Below are positions 37,059-46,713 of a stretch of 64,000 bases of DNA, one piece after another. The translations under genes and the position numbers were made by a program. The stretch covers positions 2,356,001 to 2,420,000 of the forward strand of contig NZ_JAFBCD010000001.1 of the NCBI RefSeq assembly GCF_016907545.1. The letters are read 5' to 3'. Within the stretch, counting starts at the first letter, position 1. Each line of letters starts with the position of its first letter. The DNA is from Paenarthrobacter ilicis. Lineage in GTDB: Bacteria; Actinomycetota; Actinomycetes; Actinomycetales; Micrococcaceae. The notes under the pieces are model-generated. The model saw only the letters and a list, made by a program, of their open reading frames with translations, ran no database searches and was not told the origin of the DNA.

Positions 37059-37835
37059 CTAGCGGCGGACCACCGGATTGGAGAGTCGGCCGATGCCCTC
37101 GATCTCTACCTCGAACCGATCGCCTTCGCTGACCAAGCCAACGCCTGCGGGCGTGCCGGTCATGATGACGTCACCGGGGAGCAAGGTGAAGGCACGGGAA
37201 ACAATCGAGACGAGCTCGCGGACACCGCGGATCATCTGGTTGGTGCTGCCGTCCTGGCGGAGTTCACCGTTGAGCCGGCCCTGGATGCTCACGTCCTCGT
37301 GGTCAAGCTCCGTCTCAATCCACGGACCCAGCGGCGCGGAGGTGTCGAAGCCCTTGGCACGCGCCCACTGCAGGTCCGTCTTCTGGACGTCGCGGGCTGT
37401 GAGGTCGTTGCCACAGGTGTAACCAAAAATTACGTCGTCCGCGCGCTCTTCGGGAACGTCCTTGCAGATACGTCCGATCACGACGCACAGCTCGGCCTCG
37501 AAGGAGACCTCGTCGGAGAACTCGGGCAGGATGATCGGATCGTTGGGGCCGATCACGGAGGTGTTCGGCTTCAGGAACAGCAAAGGCTGCTGGGGCACCT
37601 CATTGCCCAGCTCGGCAGCGTGCTCGGCGAAATTCCGGCCAACGCCGATCACCTTGCTGCGGGGAATGATCGGAGCCAGCAGCCGGACGTCCTCCAGCTT
37701 GTGCTTGACGTGGGTACGTTCCACGCCATTGAAGAACGGGTCACCGTTGATGACAGTGATCTCCTCACTGCCGGGCTCGCCTTCAACAACGCCGTAAAGG
37801 GGATCAGAATCTACTACAAACCGGGCGATACGCAT
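37059..37835 (-). CDS. Fumarylacetoacetate hydrolase family protein
   Basis: A 258-residue FAH/2-hydroxyhepta-2,4-diene-1,7-dioate isomerase-like enzyme. The catalytic core is recognisable: [14 protein letters not shown], the metal-binding EAELCVVIG and [11 protein letters not shown], and the loop [18 protein letters not shown]. These enzymes hydrolyse or isomerise beta-diketo acids with a divalent metal; the physiological substrate is uncertain. It neighbours gltX in many actinobacteria. TAGGCT ends 7 bases before the ATG and no ribosome site is seen. Confidence 0.92.
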   Translation of the reverse strand: MRIARFVVDSDPLYGVVEGEPGSEEITVINGDPFFNGVERTHVKHKLEDVRLLAPIIPRSKVIGVGRNFAEHAAELGNEVPQQPLLFLKPNTSVIGPNDPIILPEFSDEVSFEAELCVVIGRICKDVPEERADDVIFGYTCGNDLTARDVQKTDLQWARAKGFDTSAPLGPWIETELDHEDVSIQGRLNGELRQDGSTNQMIRGVRELVSIVSRAFTLLPGDVIMTGTPAGVGLVSEGDRFEVEIEGIGRLSNPVVRR

Positions 37836-37888
37836 GATCCCAAGCCTACCGTCCCCCTTGAACTCCCCTGTGACAGCAGATGCGGGAT

Positions 37889-38704
37889 TCAGCTGCGGAG
37901 GTAATCCAGCTGGGCGGCTACCGACGTTTCAGCCGCCCACCTGACGGACGGGTCGACGTCGGCGTACACCACGTCGGTGACTTCCTCGATGGTGGCGTTC
38001 CCGCCCACGGTTTCCAGGGCAGAACGGATCTGGCCCAGGCGCTGCTCACGGTGCGCCCTGTATTCGCGGCATTTTTCGTCCAAGGCGGGCAGGACGGGCC
38101 CGTGGGCCGGAAGGAGGGTTGCGGGACCCAAAGCCTCCAAGCGGTCCAGACTGGCCAGATAATCCCCCAGCCTGCCGTCCGGGTAATCCAGCACCGTGGT
38201 CCCGCGGCCCAGGATGGTATCCCCGGTGAGAACTGATCCAGCGGGGCCGTCGCCAGGCAGGTGGAAGCATACGGAGTCGGAGGTGTGGCCCGGAGTTGCC
38301 AGCACGTAGATGTCCACGCCTCCGGCCCGGATGATTTCCCCATCAATCAGGGGTTCGCCGCCATGGCAATGGTCGGGTGCTGCCGCCCGTACCGGAGCCC
38401 CGGTCAGTTCGTGGAATCGCGCCGAGGCTTCCGTATGGTCGGCGTGGCGGTGGGTGATCAGCACAACCTCCACATCTCCCGCCGAGGCAAGGGCAGCAAG
38501 GTGCCCTTCGTCAGCCGGCCCCGGATCCACCACTGCCACCCGGGAGGAACCCGGGGCTGCGATCACGTAGGAATTGGTTCCGTCAAGGCTCATGGGCCCG
38601 GGATTGGGTGCGAGCCGGAAGCGGGTCAAGTCGCTGCCGCGTTGCAGGGAGGACCCGTCCGTGAGTGGGGTGCCGGGAGTCGCCATCGATTCTGAAGTCA
38701 CCAT
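37889..38704 (-). CDS. MBL-fold metallohydrolase
   Basis: A 271-residue protein from ATG 38704, chosen for GGGGGA about 8 bases upstream. The metal-binding motif THRHADHTEAS (HxHxDH) is present, with further histidine positions at LATPGHTSDS and LTGDTILG. The group includes glyoxalase II-like and LACTB2-like hydrolases; no substrate can be named. It precedes the FAH gene on the same strand. Confidence 0.88.
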   Translation of the reverse strand: MVTSESMATPGTPLTDGSSLQRGSDLTRFRLAPNPGPMSLDGTNSYVIAAPGSSRVAVVDPGPADEGHLAALASAGDVEVVLITHRHADHTEASARFHELTGAPVRAAAPDHCHGGEPLIDGEIIRAGGVDIYVLATPGHTSDSVCFHLPGDGPAGSVLTGDTILGRGTTVLDYPDGRLGDYLASLDRLEALGPATLLPAHGPVLPALDEKCREYRAHREQRLGQIRSALETVGGNATIEEVTDVVYADVDPSVRWAAETSVAAQLDYLRS

Positions 38705-38725
38705 TCCATCTTCCCCCAATCGCCC

Positions 38726-38836
38726 CTCTCTCACATCCCACCCCCAATCCAACATCCCTCTATCACTTGCCAACGGCGGTTCCAGCGGGAAGTGAGAGAG
38801 CAACCCAAAAAAACCAGCGGGAAGTGAGAGAGCAAC
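38726..38836. repeat. REP-like cluster of 14-base CTCTCTCACTTCCC units
   Basis: A 23-base unit reading CCAGCGGGAAGTGAGAGAGC plus AAC is repeated perfectly at 38782-38804 and 38814-38836. Two degenerate inverted copies of its core (CTCTCTCACATCCC at 38726-38739, CTCTATCACTTGCC at 38758-38771) lie just upstream, so pairs can fold into hairpins. It fills the intergenic space between ilvE and the MBL gene. It looks like a small dispersed palindromic element rather than a coding region. Confidence 0.6.
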
Positions 38837-38912
38837 GGGGGATGCAGAACGGCGGTCCTTCCGTCTCCAGCGAGAGGGAAGAACCGCCGTCGGCGTCTTT
38901 GGATGGTGCCGA

Positions 38913-40025
38913 TCAGACCAGGCGGGTCAGCCAGCCGTGGGTGTCCTGGACCTTGCCGGTCTGGATCCCCAGAAGCTGCTCGCGGATGGCCATGGTGGTT
39001 TCTCCGGCCTTGGCGTCCTCGGCACCGATGAACTCGGTTTCGTCCTTCAGGACACCGATCGGCGTGATGACTGCCGCGGTACCGCAAGCAAACACCTCGG
39101 CGATGTCGCCGGAAGCAACGCCGTCGCGCCACTCATCCAGGGTGATTTTGCGCTCGACAACTTCCCGGCCCATGTCCTTGGCCACCTGGATGACGGACAT
39201 GCGGGTAACGCCCTCGAGGATGGTGCCACTGAGCGCCGGAGTCACCAGCGAGCCGTCCTTCATGACGAAGAAGACGTTCATGCCGCCGAGTTCTTCCACG
39301 GCGTCGTCGTTGAAGTGGTCGAGGAAAAGAACCTGCTTGCAGCCGTTCGCTTCGGCCTCCTGCTGCGCGATCAGGGAGGCAGCGTAGTTTCCGCCGCACT
39401 TGGCCGCACCCGTGCCACCACGGCCGGCGCGGGCGTACTCACGGGAGATCCAGATGGAGACGGGCTTGAGCTCGCCGCCGAAGTAGTTTCCTGCGGGTGA
39501 GGCGATGACGCGGAAGGAGACTTCGCGTGCTGCGCGAACGCCGAGGAATGCTTCCGTGGCAATCATGAACGGGCGCAGGTAGAGGGCTTCGCCGTCGCCT
39601 GAGGGTACCCATTCCTGGTCTGCTTGTACCAGTTCCCGGATCGCGCCGAGGAAGTACTCTTCGGGCAGTTCAGGCAGTGCCAGGCGGCGGGCGGACTTAT
39701 TCAGCCGTGCCGCGTTGGCCTCCGGACGGAAGGTCCATACGGAACCGTCTGCGTGGCGGTACGCCTTGAGTCCCTCAAAAATCTCTTGGCCGTAGTGCAG
39801 CACAGCGGCAGAAGGATCCAGGGTGATGGGTCCGTAAGGCTCAATGCGTGCGTTCTGCCAACCGCCGTTGCCATCAGCGTCGACCTTGTAGTCGACAACC
39901 GCGGTGTGGTCGGTGAAGTAGTCGCCAAATCCCGGGTTGGCCAGGATGGCTGCACGCTCCTCAGCAGACTTCGGGGTTTCCGAGTGCTGCTGGCTGAATT
40001 CGACGCCGTGGGCAGTCTGAGTCAT
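38913..40025 (-). CDS. ilvE: Branched-chain amino acid aminotransferase
   Basis: IlvE transfers the amino group between glutamate and the 2-oxo acids of leucine, isoleucine and valine. The 370-residue fold-type IV PLP enzyme has GTGAAKCGGNYAASL (conserved cofactor-site region) and QVLFLDHFNDDAVEELGGMN, with an EGVTRMSVIQVA stretch. ATG 40025 is preceded by GGAGG. It lies 119 bases after leuB on the same strand. Confidence 0.95.
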   Translation of the reverse strand: MTQTAHGVEFSQQHSETPKSAEERAAILANPGFGDYFTDHTAVVDYKVDADGNGGWQNARIEPYGPITLDPSAAVLHYGQEIFEGLKAYRHADGSVWTFRPEANAARLNKSARRLALPELPEEYFLGAIRELVQADQEWVPSGDGEALYLRPFMIATEAFLGVRAAREVSFRVIASPAGNYFGGELKPVSIWISREYARAGRGGTGAAKCGGNYAASLIAQQEAEANGCKQVLFLDHFNDDAVEELGGMNVFFVMKDGSLVTPALSGTILEGVTRMSVIQVAKDMGREVVERKITLDEWRDGVASGDIAEVFACGTAAVITPIGVLKDETEFIGAEDAKAGETTMAIREQLLGIQTGKVQDTHGWLTRLV

Positions 40026-40144
40026 GATTCCTCCACAATCAGCCACCTGGCACGGCGAACCGGTTTCCCCGAGGGGTGCGGTTCAGCGATGGACCAGGGA
40101 AGCAGGTAAATAATTCATCACAAGCTTACGCCTGAGTTTTGGGC

Positions 40145-41197
40145 CTAAAGTGCGGCCGCGATGGCGTCGCCGATCGCACGTGTGCTGCGTGGCTGGCCGG
40201 TGCGGCTTTCGACGTCGGCGATCACTGCCGCCTCGATCTTGCGGGCCGCCGTGGGGTACCCAAGGTGGTCCAGGAGAAGCACTGCCGAGAGGATGGCGGC
40301 GGTGGGGTCGGCAATCTGCTGGCCGGCAATATCCGGGGCAGAGCCGTGAACTGGTTCGAACATGGACGGTGCTGTGCGGTCCATGTTGATGTTGCCTGAC
40401 GCTGCCAGGCCGATGCCACCGGTAACGGCCGCAGCGAGGTCGGTCAGGATGTCACCGAAGAGGTTGTCCGTGACAATGACGTCAAAGCGGGAAGGGTTGG
40501 TGACCATGAAGATGGTGGCCGCATCAATGTGCAGGTAATCGTGCGTGACGTCGGGGAATTCCTGCGCCACGGCTTCCACGGTGCGCTTCCAGAGATGGCC
40601 GGCGAAAACCAGGACATTGTGTTTGTGGACCAGCGTCACGTGCTTCCTGGGACGCTCACTGGCGCGGCGGAAGGCATCACGGACCACGCGCTCCACACCG
40701 TGGGCAGTGTTCAAGGAAACCTCTGTAGCCACTTCCTGCGGGGTGCCTCCCCGCAGGGTTCCGCCGTTGCCCACGTAGGGACCCTCGGTGCCTTCGCGGA
40801 CCACGATGAAATCAATGTCGCCGGGGTTGGCCAAGGGGCTGCCGACAGTTCCGTACAAACGGGACGGGCGCAGGTTAACGTAGTGGTCCAGGCTGAAACG
40901 GAGCTTGAGCAGCATCTCGCGTTCAATAATGCCCGAGGGGATCCGGGTGTCGCCTGGTGCAGCTCCAACGGCTCCGAACAGAATGGCGTCGCGGGTGCGG
41001 AGATCCGCCAGAACCTCGTCCGGCAAAGTTTCGCCGGTTTCCAGCCAGTGCTGGGCGCCGAGCTTGTAGTGCGTCTGGTCAAGGGTGACGCCCTCCGCAG
41101 CTACAGCTTTTTCGAGGACCTTGACGGCTTCGGCAATTACTTCGGGGCCGATGCCGTCGCCGGGGATGACAGCGAGGTTGATGGACGGTGCACTCAT
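40145..41197 (-). CDS. leuB: 3-isopropylmalate dehydrogenase
   Basis: LeuB oxidatively decarboxylates 3-isopropylmalate to the oxo acid of leucine. The 350-residue protein starts [20 protein letters not shown] at ATG 41197, with the metal-binding [17 protein letters not shown] and [16 protein letters not shown]. The open frame to 41335 reaches into the divergent sensor-kinase promoter and is rejected. Its neighbour ilvE completes the pathway. Confidence 0.95.
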   Translation of the reverse strand: MSAPSINLAVIPGDGIGPEVIAEAVKVLEKAVAAEGVTLDQTHYKLGAQHWLETGETLPDEVLADLRTRDAILFGAVGAAPGDTRIPSGIIEREMLLKLRFSLDHYVNLRPSRLYGTVGSPLANPGDIDFIVVREGTEGPYVGNGGTLRGGTPQEVATEVSLNTAHGVERVVRDAFRRASERPRKHVTLVHKHNVLVFAGHLWKRTVEAVAQEFPDVTHDYLHIDAATIFMVTNPSRFDVIVTDNLFGDILTDLAAAVTGGIGLAASGNINMDRTAPSMFEPVHGSAPDIAGQQIADPTAAILSAVLLLDHLGYPTAARKIEAAVIADVESRTGQPRSTRAIGDAIAAAL

Positions 41198-41308
41198 GGT
41201 TCTATCTAGCCAAGGAATCCACATGTTGGTCAAAATCGTCTCACTCTGCGAACGAGCCGCTGCCCAAGGATCAGACCTGGGCATGATCCCCTGGTCCTCG
41301 GGAACGCA

Positions 41309-41320
41309 TAGAGTCTTACT
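41309..41320 (+). promoter_or_regulatory. Probable leaderless -10 of the sensor kinase
   Basis: TAGAGT (41309-41314) is followed by 6 bases and then GTG 41321. No ribosome site lies between leuB and this gene near the start. A good -35 is not apparent. Confidence 0.45.
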
Positions 41321-42505
41321 GTGGACAGCAGGCACAAGTTATACGAATGGTTCCGGATCAACCGCTTCAAGGTAGACCTGACGGCCACGTGCCTGCTGAT
41401 TCTCCTCTTTGGTCCTGTCTACCTCCTGGCCGGCCACCCGTATCTGTTCCTCCTGTCGTGCGGGCTCCTGCTCCCCCTGGCATGGCGACGTACCCGCCCG
41501 GTGACGGCGGCCGGCGTCGTCATCCTGGTTTGCCTTATCCAGTGGGCGTTCGGCGCCGAACCGGTGGCGGGACAGATCGCTGTACCGCTGGTGATCTACG
41601 CAACCGCTGCCTATGGCCCGGCTTGGGCCAGCCGCACAGTCCTTCTTGCAGGGCTGGTGGGCGGGGTCATGCTCACCGCCCGGGACTTCTCCTCCACAGC
41701 AGAGTCGGGCATTCTGGGCCTGACCATCGGCACCCTGTATACGGTATTGATCTGGATGCTGGTCTTGGTGAGCTGGACACTCGGAGACCTCACCCGTGTC
41801 CGACGACTTCAGCTGCAGGCCCTGGAGGACCGCACCAGGAGGCTCGAAGTGGAGCAGATGCAGGAACGGCAACTCGCTGCGGCCGACGAGCGATCCCACA
41901 TCGCCCGGGAAATGCACGACATTGTGGCGCATTCCCTCTCCGTCATCATCACGCAGGCCGACGGCGGACGCTACGCCGCCGCGGCCAACCCGGAACTCGC
42001 CACCGAGGCACTGGCGACCATCGCATCCACAGGCCGGTCTTCCCTGGGCGAGATGCGACGGTTGCTGGGCGTCCTGCGGTCGGACAACGACTCCACCACC
42101 CGGCCGCAGCCCAGGTTGTCTGACCTGGACGAGCTCCTCCTGGGATTCCGCGCCGCCACTTTGAACGTGTCCTTCGAGCAAAGCGGCGATCCGCGGCGCC
42201 CGCTTCCTGCCGGCGCGGAACTGACGGCCTACCGCATCATCCAGGAGGCACTGACCAACGTGATGAAGCACGCCGGACCAAAAGCGACGGCTGCAGTGAC
42301 GCTGACGTGGCAGCAGCGGGGGCTGCAGATAGTGATTGACGACGACGGCCGGGGCGCCGCCGCTGATCCGCCTGCGGTTGGAGGGGGCAACGGCCTGCGG
42401 GGAATGGAAGAGCGCGTTTCCCTCTACGATGGTTCCTTGGCCGCGGGACCGGAACACGGCGGCGGCTTCCGCGTATCAGCATTCATCCCCTATTCGGAGG
42501 CCTGA
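41321..42505 (+). CDS. NarL-type sensor histidine kinase
   Basis: A 394-residue kinase with four to five N-terminal membrane segments (residues about 20-150), a coiled region, and a HisKA_3 dimerisation domain with phospho-acceptor His-199 in [17 protein letters not shown] ATPase domain follows ([15 protein letters not shown]). It starts with GTG in a leaderless context, divergent from leuB. Its response regulator begins 2 bases later, and an ABC exporter follows, which is the usual arrangement for cell-envelope stress or peptide-antibiotic sensing. Confidence 0.92.
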   Translation: MDSRHKLYEWFRINRFKVDLTATCLLILLFGPVYLLAGHPYLFLLSCGLLLPLAWRRTRPVTAAGVVILVCLIQWAFGAEPVAGQIAVPLVIYATAAYGPAWASRTVLLAGLVGGVMLTARDFSSTAESGILGLTIGTLYTVLIWMLVLVSWTLGDLTRVRRLQLQALEDRTRRLEVEQMQERQLAAADERSHIAREMHDIVAHSLSVIITQADGGRYAAAANPELATEALATIASTGRSSLGEMRRLLGVLRSDNDSTTRPQPRLSDLDELLLGFRAATLNVSFEQSGDPRRPLPAGAELTAYRIIQEALTNVMKHAGPKATAAVTLTWQQRGLQIVIDDDGRGAAADPPAVGGGNGLRGMEERVSLYDGSLAAGPEHGGGFRVSAFIPYSEA

Positions 42506-42507
42506 GC

Positions 42508-43221
42508 ATGCCAGAATTCCCATCACCCATCCGCGTTGCCCTGGTGGATGACCAGCACCTTGTCCGCTCGGGCTTCGGCATGCTCATCAACTCGCAGCCG
42601 GATCTTGAGGTGGTGGCCGAGGCCGCCAACGGAATGGAAGCTGTCCAGGCCCTCAATGCCACCGCCGCGGATGTGGTGCTGATGGACGTCCGCATGCCGG
42701 GCATGGACGGCATCGAAGCAACCCGCCGCATCCTGGAACAGGCGGCCTCGGAACCCGAAGGCTCCCAACGGGCAGCGATCAAGATCGTGGTGCTGACCAC
42801 GTTCGACCTGGACGAGTATGCTTTGGCGGCCATCCAAGCCGGGGCCAGCGGTTTCCTTCTGAAAGATGCCCCGCCCGAAGAACTCCTTGAGGCCATACGG
42901 ACGGTGTACCGCGGAGATGCCGTGATAGCACCGTCCACAACGCGCCGCCTCCTGGACCACGTGGCCCCGCTCCTCCGGACGCAAACCCCCGAACAGAGCC
43001 TCCACGCGGAAGCGGTGGAACGGCTTACCGCCCGGGAACACGAAGTCTTCCGGTTGATCGCCCAAGGCCAATCGAATCCGGAAATCGCTGCAGGGCTTTT
43101 CCTCTCGGAAGCAACGGTGAAAACCCATGTGGGCCATATCCTCGCCAAGCTGGGTGCCCGGGACCGGGTCCAAGTGGTGGTCATTGCCTACGAGACCGGC
43201 GTTGTCTCCCCCGGCACATAG
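42508..43221 (+). CDS. NarL/LuxR-type response regulator
   Basis: A 237-residue regulator: the N-terminal receiver has phosphorylatable Asp-60 in VVLMDVRMPGMDG, and a LuxR-type HTH follows (LTAREHEVFRLIAQG, then ATVKTHVGHILAKLG). It includes a slightly longer loop (EQAASEPEGSQRAA) than usual. It lies 2 bases after the kinase and 140 bases before the ABC genes, which it probably controls. Confidence 0.94.
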   Translation: MPEFPSPIRVALVDDQHLVRSGFGMLINSQPDLEVVAEAANGMEAVQALNATAADVVLMDVRMPGMDGIEATRRILEQAASEPEGSQRAAIKIVVLTTFDLDEYALAAIQAGASGFLLKDAPPEELLEAIRTVYRGDAVIAPSTTRRLLDHVAPLLRTQTPEQSLHAEAVERLTAREHEVFRLIAQGQSNPEIAAGLFLSEATVKTHVGHILAKLGARDRVQVVVIAYETGVVSPGT

Positions 43222-43224
43222 CGA

Positions 43225-43250
43225 AGCACCAGACAGCAGCACCAGACAGC
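43225..43250. repeat. Tandem 13-base repeat after the response regulator
   Basis: AGCACCAGACAGC occurs twice in tandem at 43225-43237 and 43238-43250. It sits 4 bases after the response-regulator stop and ahead of the ABC genes. Confidence 0.6.
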
Positions 43251-43361
43251 ATCTGTCATACCGGCTGCCCACGACCATCAGACCAGGGTATGAGCACGCT
43301 TTCCCGGCAATGGACCTGCGGCCCGATGCGGCGGCACACCTCCGCTGCCTAGCGTGGAGTC

Positions 43362-44156
43362 ATGACAACATTCACGCCCTCTCCGCACCCGTCGGGCAGC
43401 CACCCTGTCTCCGGCACACCCCATGATCCGGCGCTTCCCGCTGTGGAGGCCTTCGAATTGACCAAGAGCTATGGCCGCGCTGACACCCGTGTCACCGCAC
43501 TGAACAACGTGTCGGTGGGTTTCGAGGCCGGAAAATTCACTGCCATCATGGGTCCTTCCGGTTCCGGCAAATCCACGCTGATGCATTGCCTGGCGGGCTT
43601 GGACAGTGCCGACTCCGGACGCATCGTCCTGGGCGGTACGGAACTCACGGGCCTCAATGACAAGCAGCTCACTGCCTTGAGAAGAGAACGGATCGGCTTT
43701 GTGTTCCAGGCCTTCAACCTGGTCCCCACGCTGACAGCCGAGCAGAACATCACCCTGCCGCTGGCCTTGGCGGGAACCACCGCCGACGCCGGATGGCTGG
43801 ATACCGTTGTCAGCACACTGGGGCTGAAGGATCGCCTGAAGCACCGTCCCCATGAGCTTTCGGGTGGCCAGCAGCAGCGTGTAGCCGTGGCGCGCGCGTT
43901 GCTGACCCGGCCTGATGTGGTGTTCGGCGATGAACCCACGGGGAACCTGGACTCGAAAGCCGGAGGTGAGGTTCTCGCCCTCCTGCGACGAAGCAGCAGG
44001 GAGATGGGCCAGACCATCATCATGGTCACCCACGATCCCGTGGCAGCCAGTTACGCGGACCGTGTGGTGCTGATGAGCGACGGCGGCCTGGTGGGCGAAA
44101 TCCACCAACCGACGGCCGATTCCGTGCTCACGGCCCTTGGCAAACTGGGGGCGTGA
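43362..44156 (+). CDS. ABC transporter ATP-binding protein (MacB/LolD type)
   Basis: A 264-residue ATPase with Walker A GPSGSGKS, Q-loop near FVFQAFNLVPTLTAEQN, signature LSGGQQQRV and Walker B VVFGDEPTGNLDS. The FNLVPTLTAEQN type belongs to exporters with FtsX-like permeases. A TAGCGT ends 6 bases before the ATG, so the mRNA may be leaderless. The permease gene starts 3 bases after its stop. It likely responds to the two-component system upstream. Confidence 0.94.
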   Translation: MTTFTPSPHPSGSHPVSGTPHDPALPAVEAFELTKSYGRADTRVTALNNVSVGFEAGKFTAIMGPSGSGKSTLMHCLAGLDSADSGRIVLGGTELTGLNDKQLTALRRERIGFVFQAFNLVPTLTAEQNITLPLALAGTTADAGWLDTVVSTLGLKDRLKHRPHELSGGQQQRVAVARALLTRPDVVFGDEPTGNLDSKAGGEVLALLRRSSREMGQTIIMVTHDPVAASYADRVVLMSDGGLVGEIHQPTADSVLTALGKLGA

Positions 44157-44159
44157 GGC

Positions 44160-46631
44160 ATGCTGCGTGTTGCATGGTCCCAACTGACAACCCACTTCCG
44201 GCGATTTGTTGCCATCGGGCTGGCTGTCATGTTGTCCGTGATGTTCCTTTCAGCCACCCTTATGGTGGGCGCCAGCACCACGGCCTCCTTGGGGGCCAGC
44301 ATCGGCGAGGCCTACCGGAACGCTGACCTGGTGGCGACGCCCGGAAACGGCGAACCCTTCACCCCATCAGTGGTGGATGCCGCGGCCGGCTCCCCCGCTG
44401 TGGAGCAGAGCTACGCCGAGCGCTCCACCTGTGTGACGTTCCAGGCCGGGGGCGGCGAGCAGTTTGGCCGCCTGCGCAATGCCGCGCCAGCACCCCTCGA
44501 GGCGTCCGCCCTCTCCTCAGGGAAGATGCCGTCCGGAGCTTCGGAAGCTGTGCTCGACGTCAAGACAGCGGAGCACCTTGGCCTCGGTGTGGGGAGCGTC
44601 CTTGAGCTCCACGGTGCCGGGCCCGTCAAGAACGCCAAAGTGACCATCACGGGTTTGCTCACATCCACCAACGATCCCTTTTCTTCCTCCGCGGCGCAGT
44701 TCATTGCCGATGCACCGGTCCTGAATGCGGTCCAGGATGCAGGTTCGGGCTATTCCGGGGTCCAGTTCTCATTGAAGCCCGGCGAGGACGTTCAGGCGGC
44801 CAAGGACTACATCCTCCACCGAATGGAGGCTGCCGGTGCAACCGCACCGGTCCTGGAAACAGCCCAGGAGAAGGTCACTTCCACCGTTGCCACGCTGAGT
44901 GCGGGGCAGGATCAACTGACCCTTGTGCTGCTGGCTTTTGCCGGCATTGCAATCCTGGTGTCCACCCTGGTGGTGGCCAACACTTTCTCCGTGTTGGTGG
45001 CTCAACGGACCAGGGAACTGGCGCTTCTGCGATGCCTGGGAGCCGGGCGTTCCCAAATTCGCGGCTCCGTGATGCTGGAGGCACTGGTGGTGGGATTCAT
45101 CTCTTCCGTGCTGGGTGTCCTGGCTGCCACGGCCCTGATGACCGGCCTCATCGCCTGGGCAAGGTCCCAGCCGGAGCAGGCTTTCGCAACACTGGCCGTC
45201 CCGCCGTCGGCCATTATCTGGGGATTGGTGGCCGGTACAGGGCTGACCATTCTGGCCGCACTGATCCCCGCCAAGGCGGCCACCGCCGTCGCCCCTCTTG
45301 CCGCGCTGCGGCCCAGTGACGACGCTACGGTCCGCAACCGCAGGGGCAAAGTCCGGCTGGTGCTTGGCTTGATGGCTGTGGTGGGCGGAACAGCGCTGCT
45401 GGCATATGGCAGCATGAATGTCTCCCTCCCTGTGGCCCTGGTGGGCGGCGCCCTCTCCTTTGTGGGGCTGTTGGTCTGCTCCACCTTGTTCATTCCCGGA
45501 GTGGTGGCCCTGGCAGGCAAGCTCGCCGCACCCGCGGGGGTGCCCGGAAAACTGGCTGCGGTCAATGCCACACGGAACCCTGCCAGGACCTCGGCAACAG
45601 CAGCCGCCTTGCTCATAGGTGTCACCCTGGTGTCCATGATGATGACGGGCGCCGCCACGTCACGCCAGGCGTTCAATGGCGCCCTGGCCGAAAACTACCC
45701 GGTGGACCTCTCGGCACCAACTGCCGTGGATGGAGGTTCGGTCGACCCGCGCCAGGCGGTGGAGAAGATCAAAAGACTGAACGGCGTCAGCTCTGCCACC
45801 TTGTTGCAGCCGGTGGCTACCTTGGCCGATCCCGACAGCTCCGGCCCGGGCCGTACAGTGTATGCGCTGTCCGGGGCCGACGCGGCGGCGGTCCTGCGGG
45901 ACAACAGCATCCGTCCGGCCAAGGGAATTGTCTACTTGCCGGAGGACTCCCCTGCCGGACCCACTGATGTGGCCACGGCGGCAGGTTCCGTTCAGCTTGA
46001 GTCAAAGGTGCTCCGCACGCGGAATGTGCCGGCCTTCGTGGAGTCTTCAAGCCTCCCGTCCGCGGCTCTGGCGGGGACCCCGGCCATGGTCTGGGTGAAG
46101 TTGGGCGACGCCGTCTCCACTGAACAGGTTCAAGGCATCCAGAAGGAGGTTGCCGCGGCCCTCGGCGTGCAGGAACGGACTGTCAGTGGCGCAGCCATTG
46201 AACGGGTTACCTTCAACAGCATTATCGATGTGCTCTTGCTGGTGGTCACGGGGCTGCTCGCCATCGCCGTGGTGATTGCCCTGATCGGCGTTGCCAATAC
46301 CCTGTCCCTGTCGGTTTTTGAGCGAACCCGGGAGAACTCGTTGTTGCGCGCCCTGGGGCTCACCAAGGGACAGCTCCGGGGCATGTTGGCGATCGAAGCC
46401 GTGCTGGTGGCCGGGGTGGCGGCAGTCCTGGGCGCCGGCCTGGGTGCTGTCTACGGTTGGATGGGGGCCCAGTCAGCCCTCGGCGGCGTAGCGACGGTGA
46501 CGCCCTCCGTGCCGTGGCTGCAGTTGCTGGCCGTCCTTGCTGTGGCGGTCATGGCGGGTCTGCTGGCCTCCGTCCTCCCGGCCCGGCGCGCTGCACGCTT
46601 GTCACCGGTGGAGGGTTTGGCCACCGCCTGA
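44160..46631 (+). CDS. FtsX-type ABC transporter permease
   Basis: An 823-residue MacB/FtsX-family permease. It has an N-terminal membrane segment (AIGLAVMLSVMFLSATLMVG), a large extracytoplasmic loop, three membrane segments in the first FtsX domain, another loop with VERVTFNSIIDVLLLVV and a second FtsX domain at the end. The short ERTRENSLLRALGL and TRELALLRCLGAG cytoplasmic helices are coupling-helix motifs seen in FtsX domains. It begins 3 bases after the ATPase gene and probably exports or removes peptides or lipids from the membrane. Confidence 0.9.
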   Translation: MLRVAWSQLTTHFRRFVAIGLAVMLSVMFLSATLMVGASTTASLGASIGEAYRNADLVATPGNGEPFTPSVVDAAAGSPAVEQSYAERSTCVTFQAGGGEQFGRLRNAAPAPLEASALSSGKMPSGASEAVLDVKTAEHLGLGVGSVLELHGAGPVKNAKVTITGLLTSTNDPFSSSAAQFIADAPVLNAVQDAGSGYSGVQFSLKPGEDVQAAKDYILHRMEAAGATAPVLETAQEKVTSTVATLSAGQDQLTLVLLAFAGIAILVSTLVVANTFSVLVAQRTRELALLRCLGAGRSQIRGSVMLEALVVGFISSVLGVLAATALMTGLIAWARSQPEQAFATLAVPPSAIIWGLVAGTGLTILAALIPAKAATAVAPLAALRPSDDATVRNRRGKVRLVLGLMAVVGGTALLAYGSMNVSLPVALVGGALSFVGLLVCSTLFIPGVVALAGKLAAPAGVPGKLAAVNATRNPARTSATAAALLIGVTLVSMMMTGAATSRQAFNGALAENYPVDLSAPTAVDGGSVDPRQAVEKIKRLNGVSSATLLQPVATLADPDSSGPGRTVYALSGADAAAVLRDNSIRPAKGIVYLPEDSPAGPTDVATAAGSVQLESKVLRTRNVPAFVESSSLPSAALAGTPAMVWVKLGDAVSTEQVQGIQKEVAAALGVQERTVSGAAIERVTFNSIIDVLLLVVTGLLAIAVVIALIGVANTLSLSVFERTRENSLLRALGLTKGQLRGMLAIEAVLVAGVAAVLGAGLGAVYGWMGAQSALGGVATVTPSVPWLQLLAVLAVAVMAGLLASVLPARRAARLSPVEGLATA

Positions 46632-46639
46632 GAACGCAC

Positions 46640-46684
46640 AACGCCCTCCCACCCGCGCCGCCAGGGCTGGGGTGGGAGGGCGTT
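46640..46684. terminator. Bidirectional terminator between permease and metG
   Basis: A perfect 15-base stem (46640-46654 with 46670-46684) around a 15-base loop lies between convergent genes: 8 bases after the permease stop and 29 bases from the metG stop. It is the clearest terminator for both transcripts. Confidence 0.8.
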
Positions 46685-46713
46685 CCGTTGGCACTCTTTT
46701 TGCGGGTGTGCGG

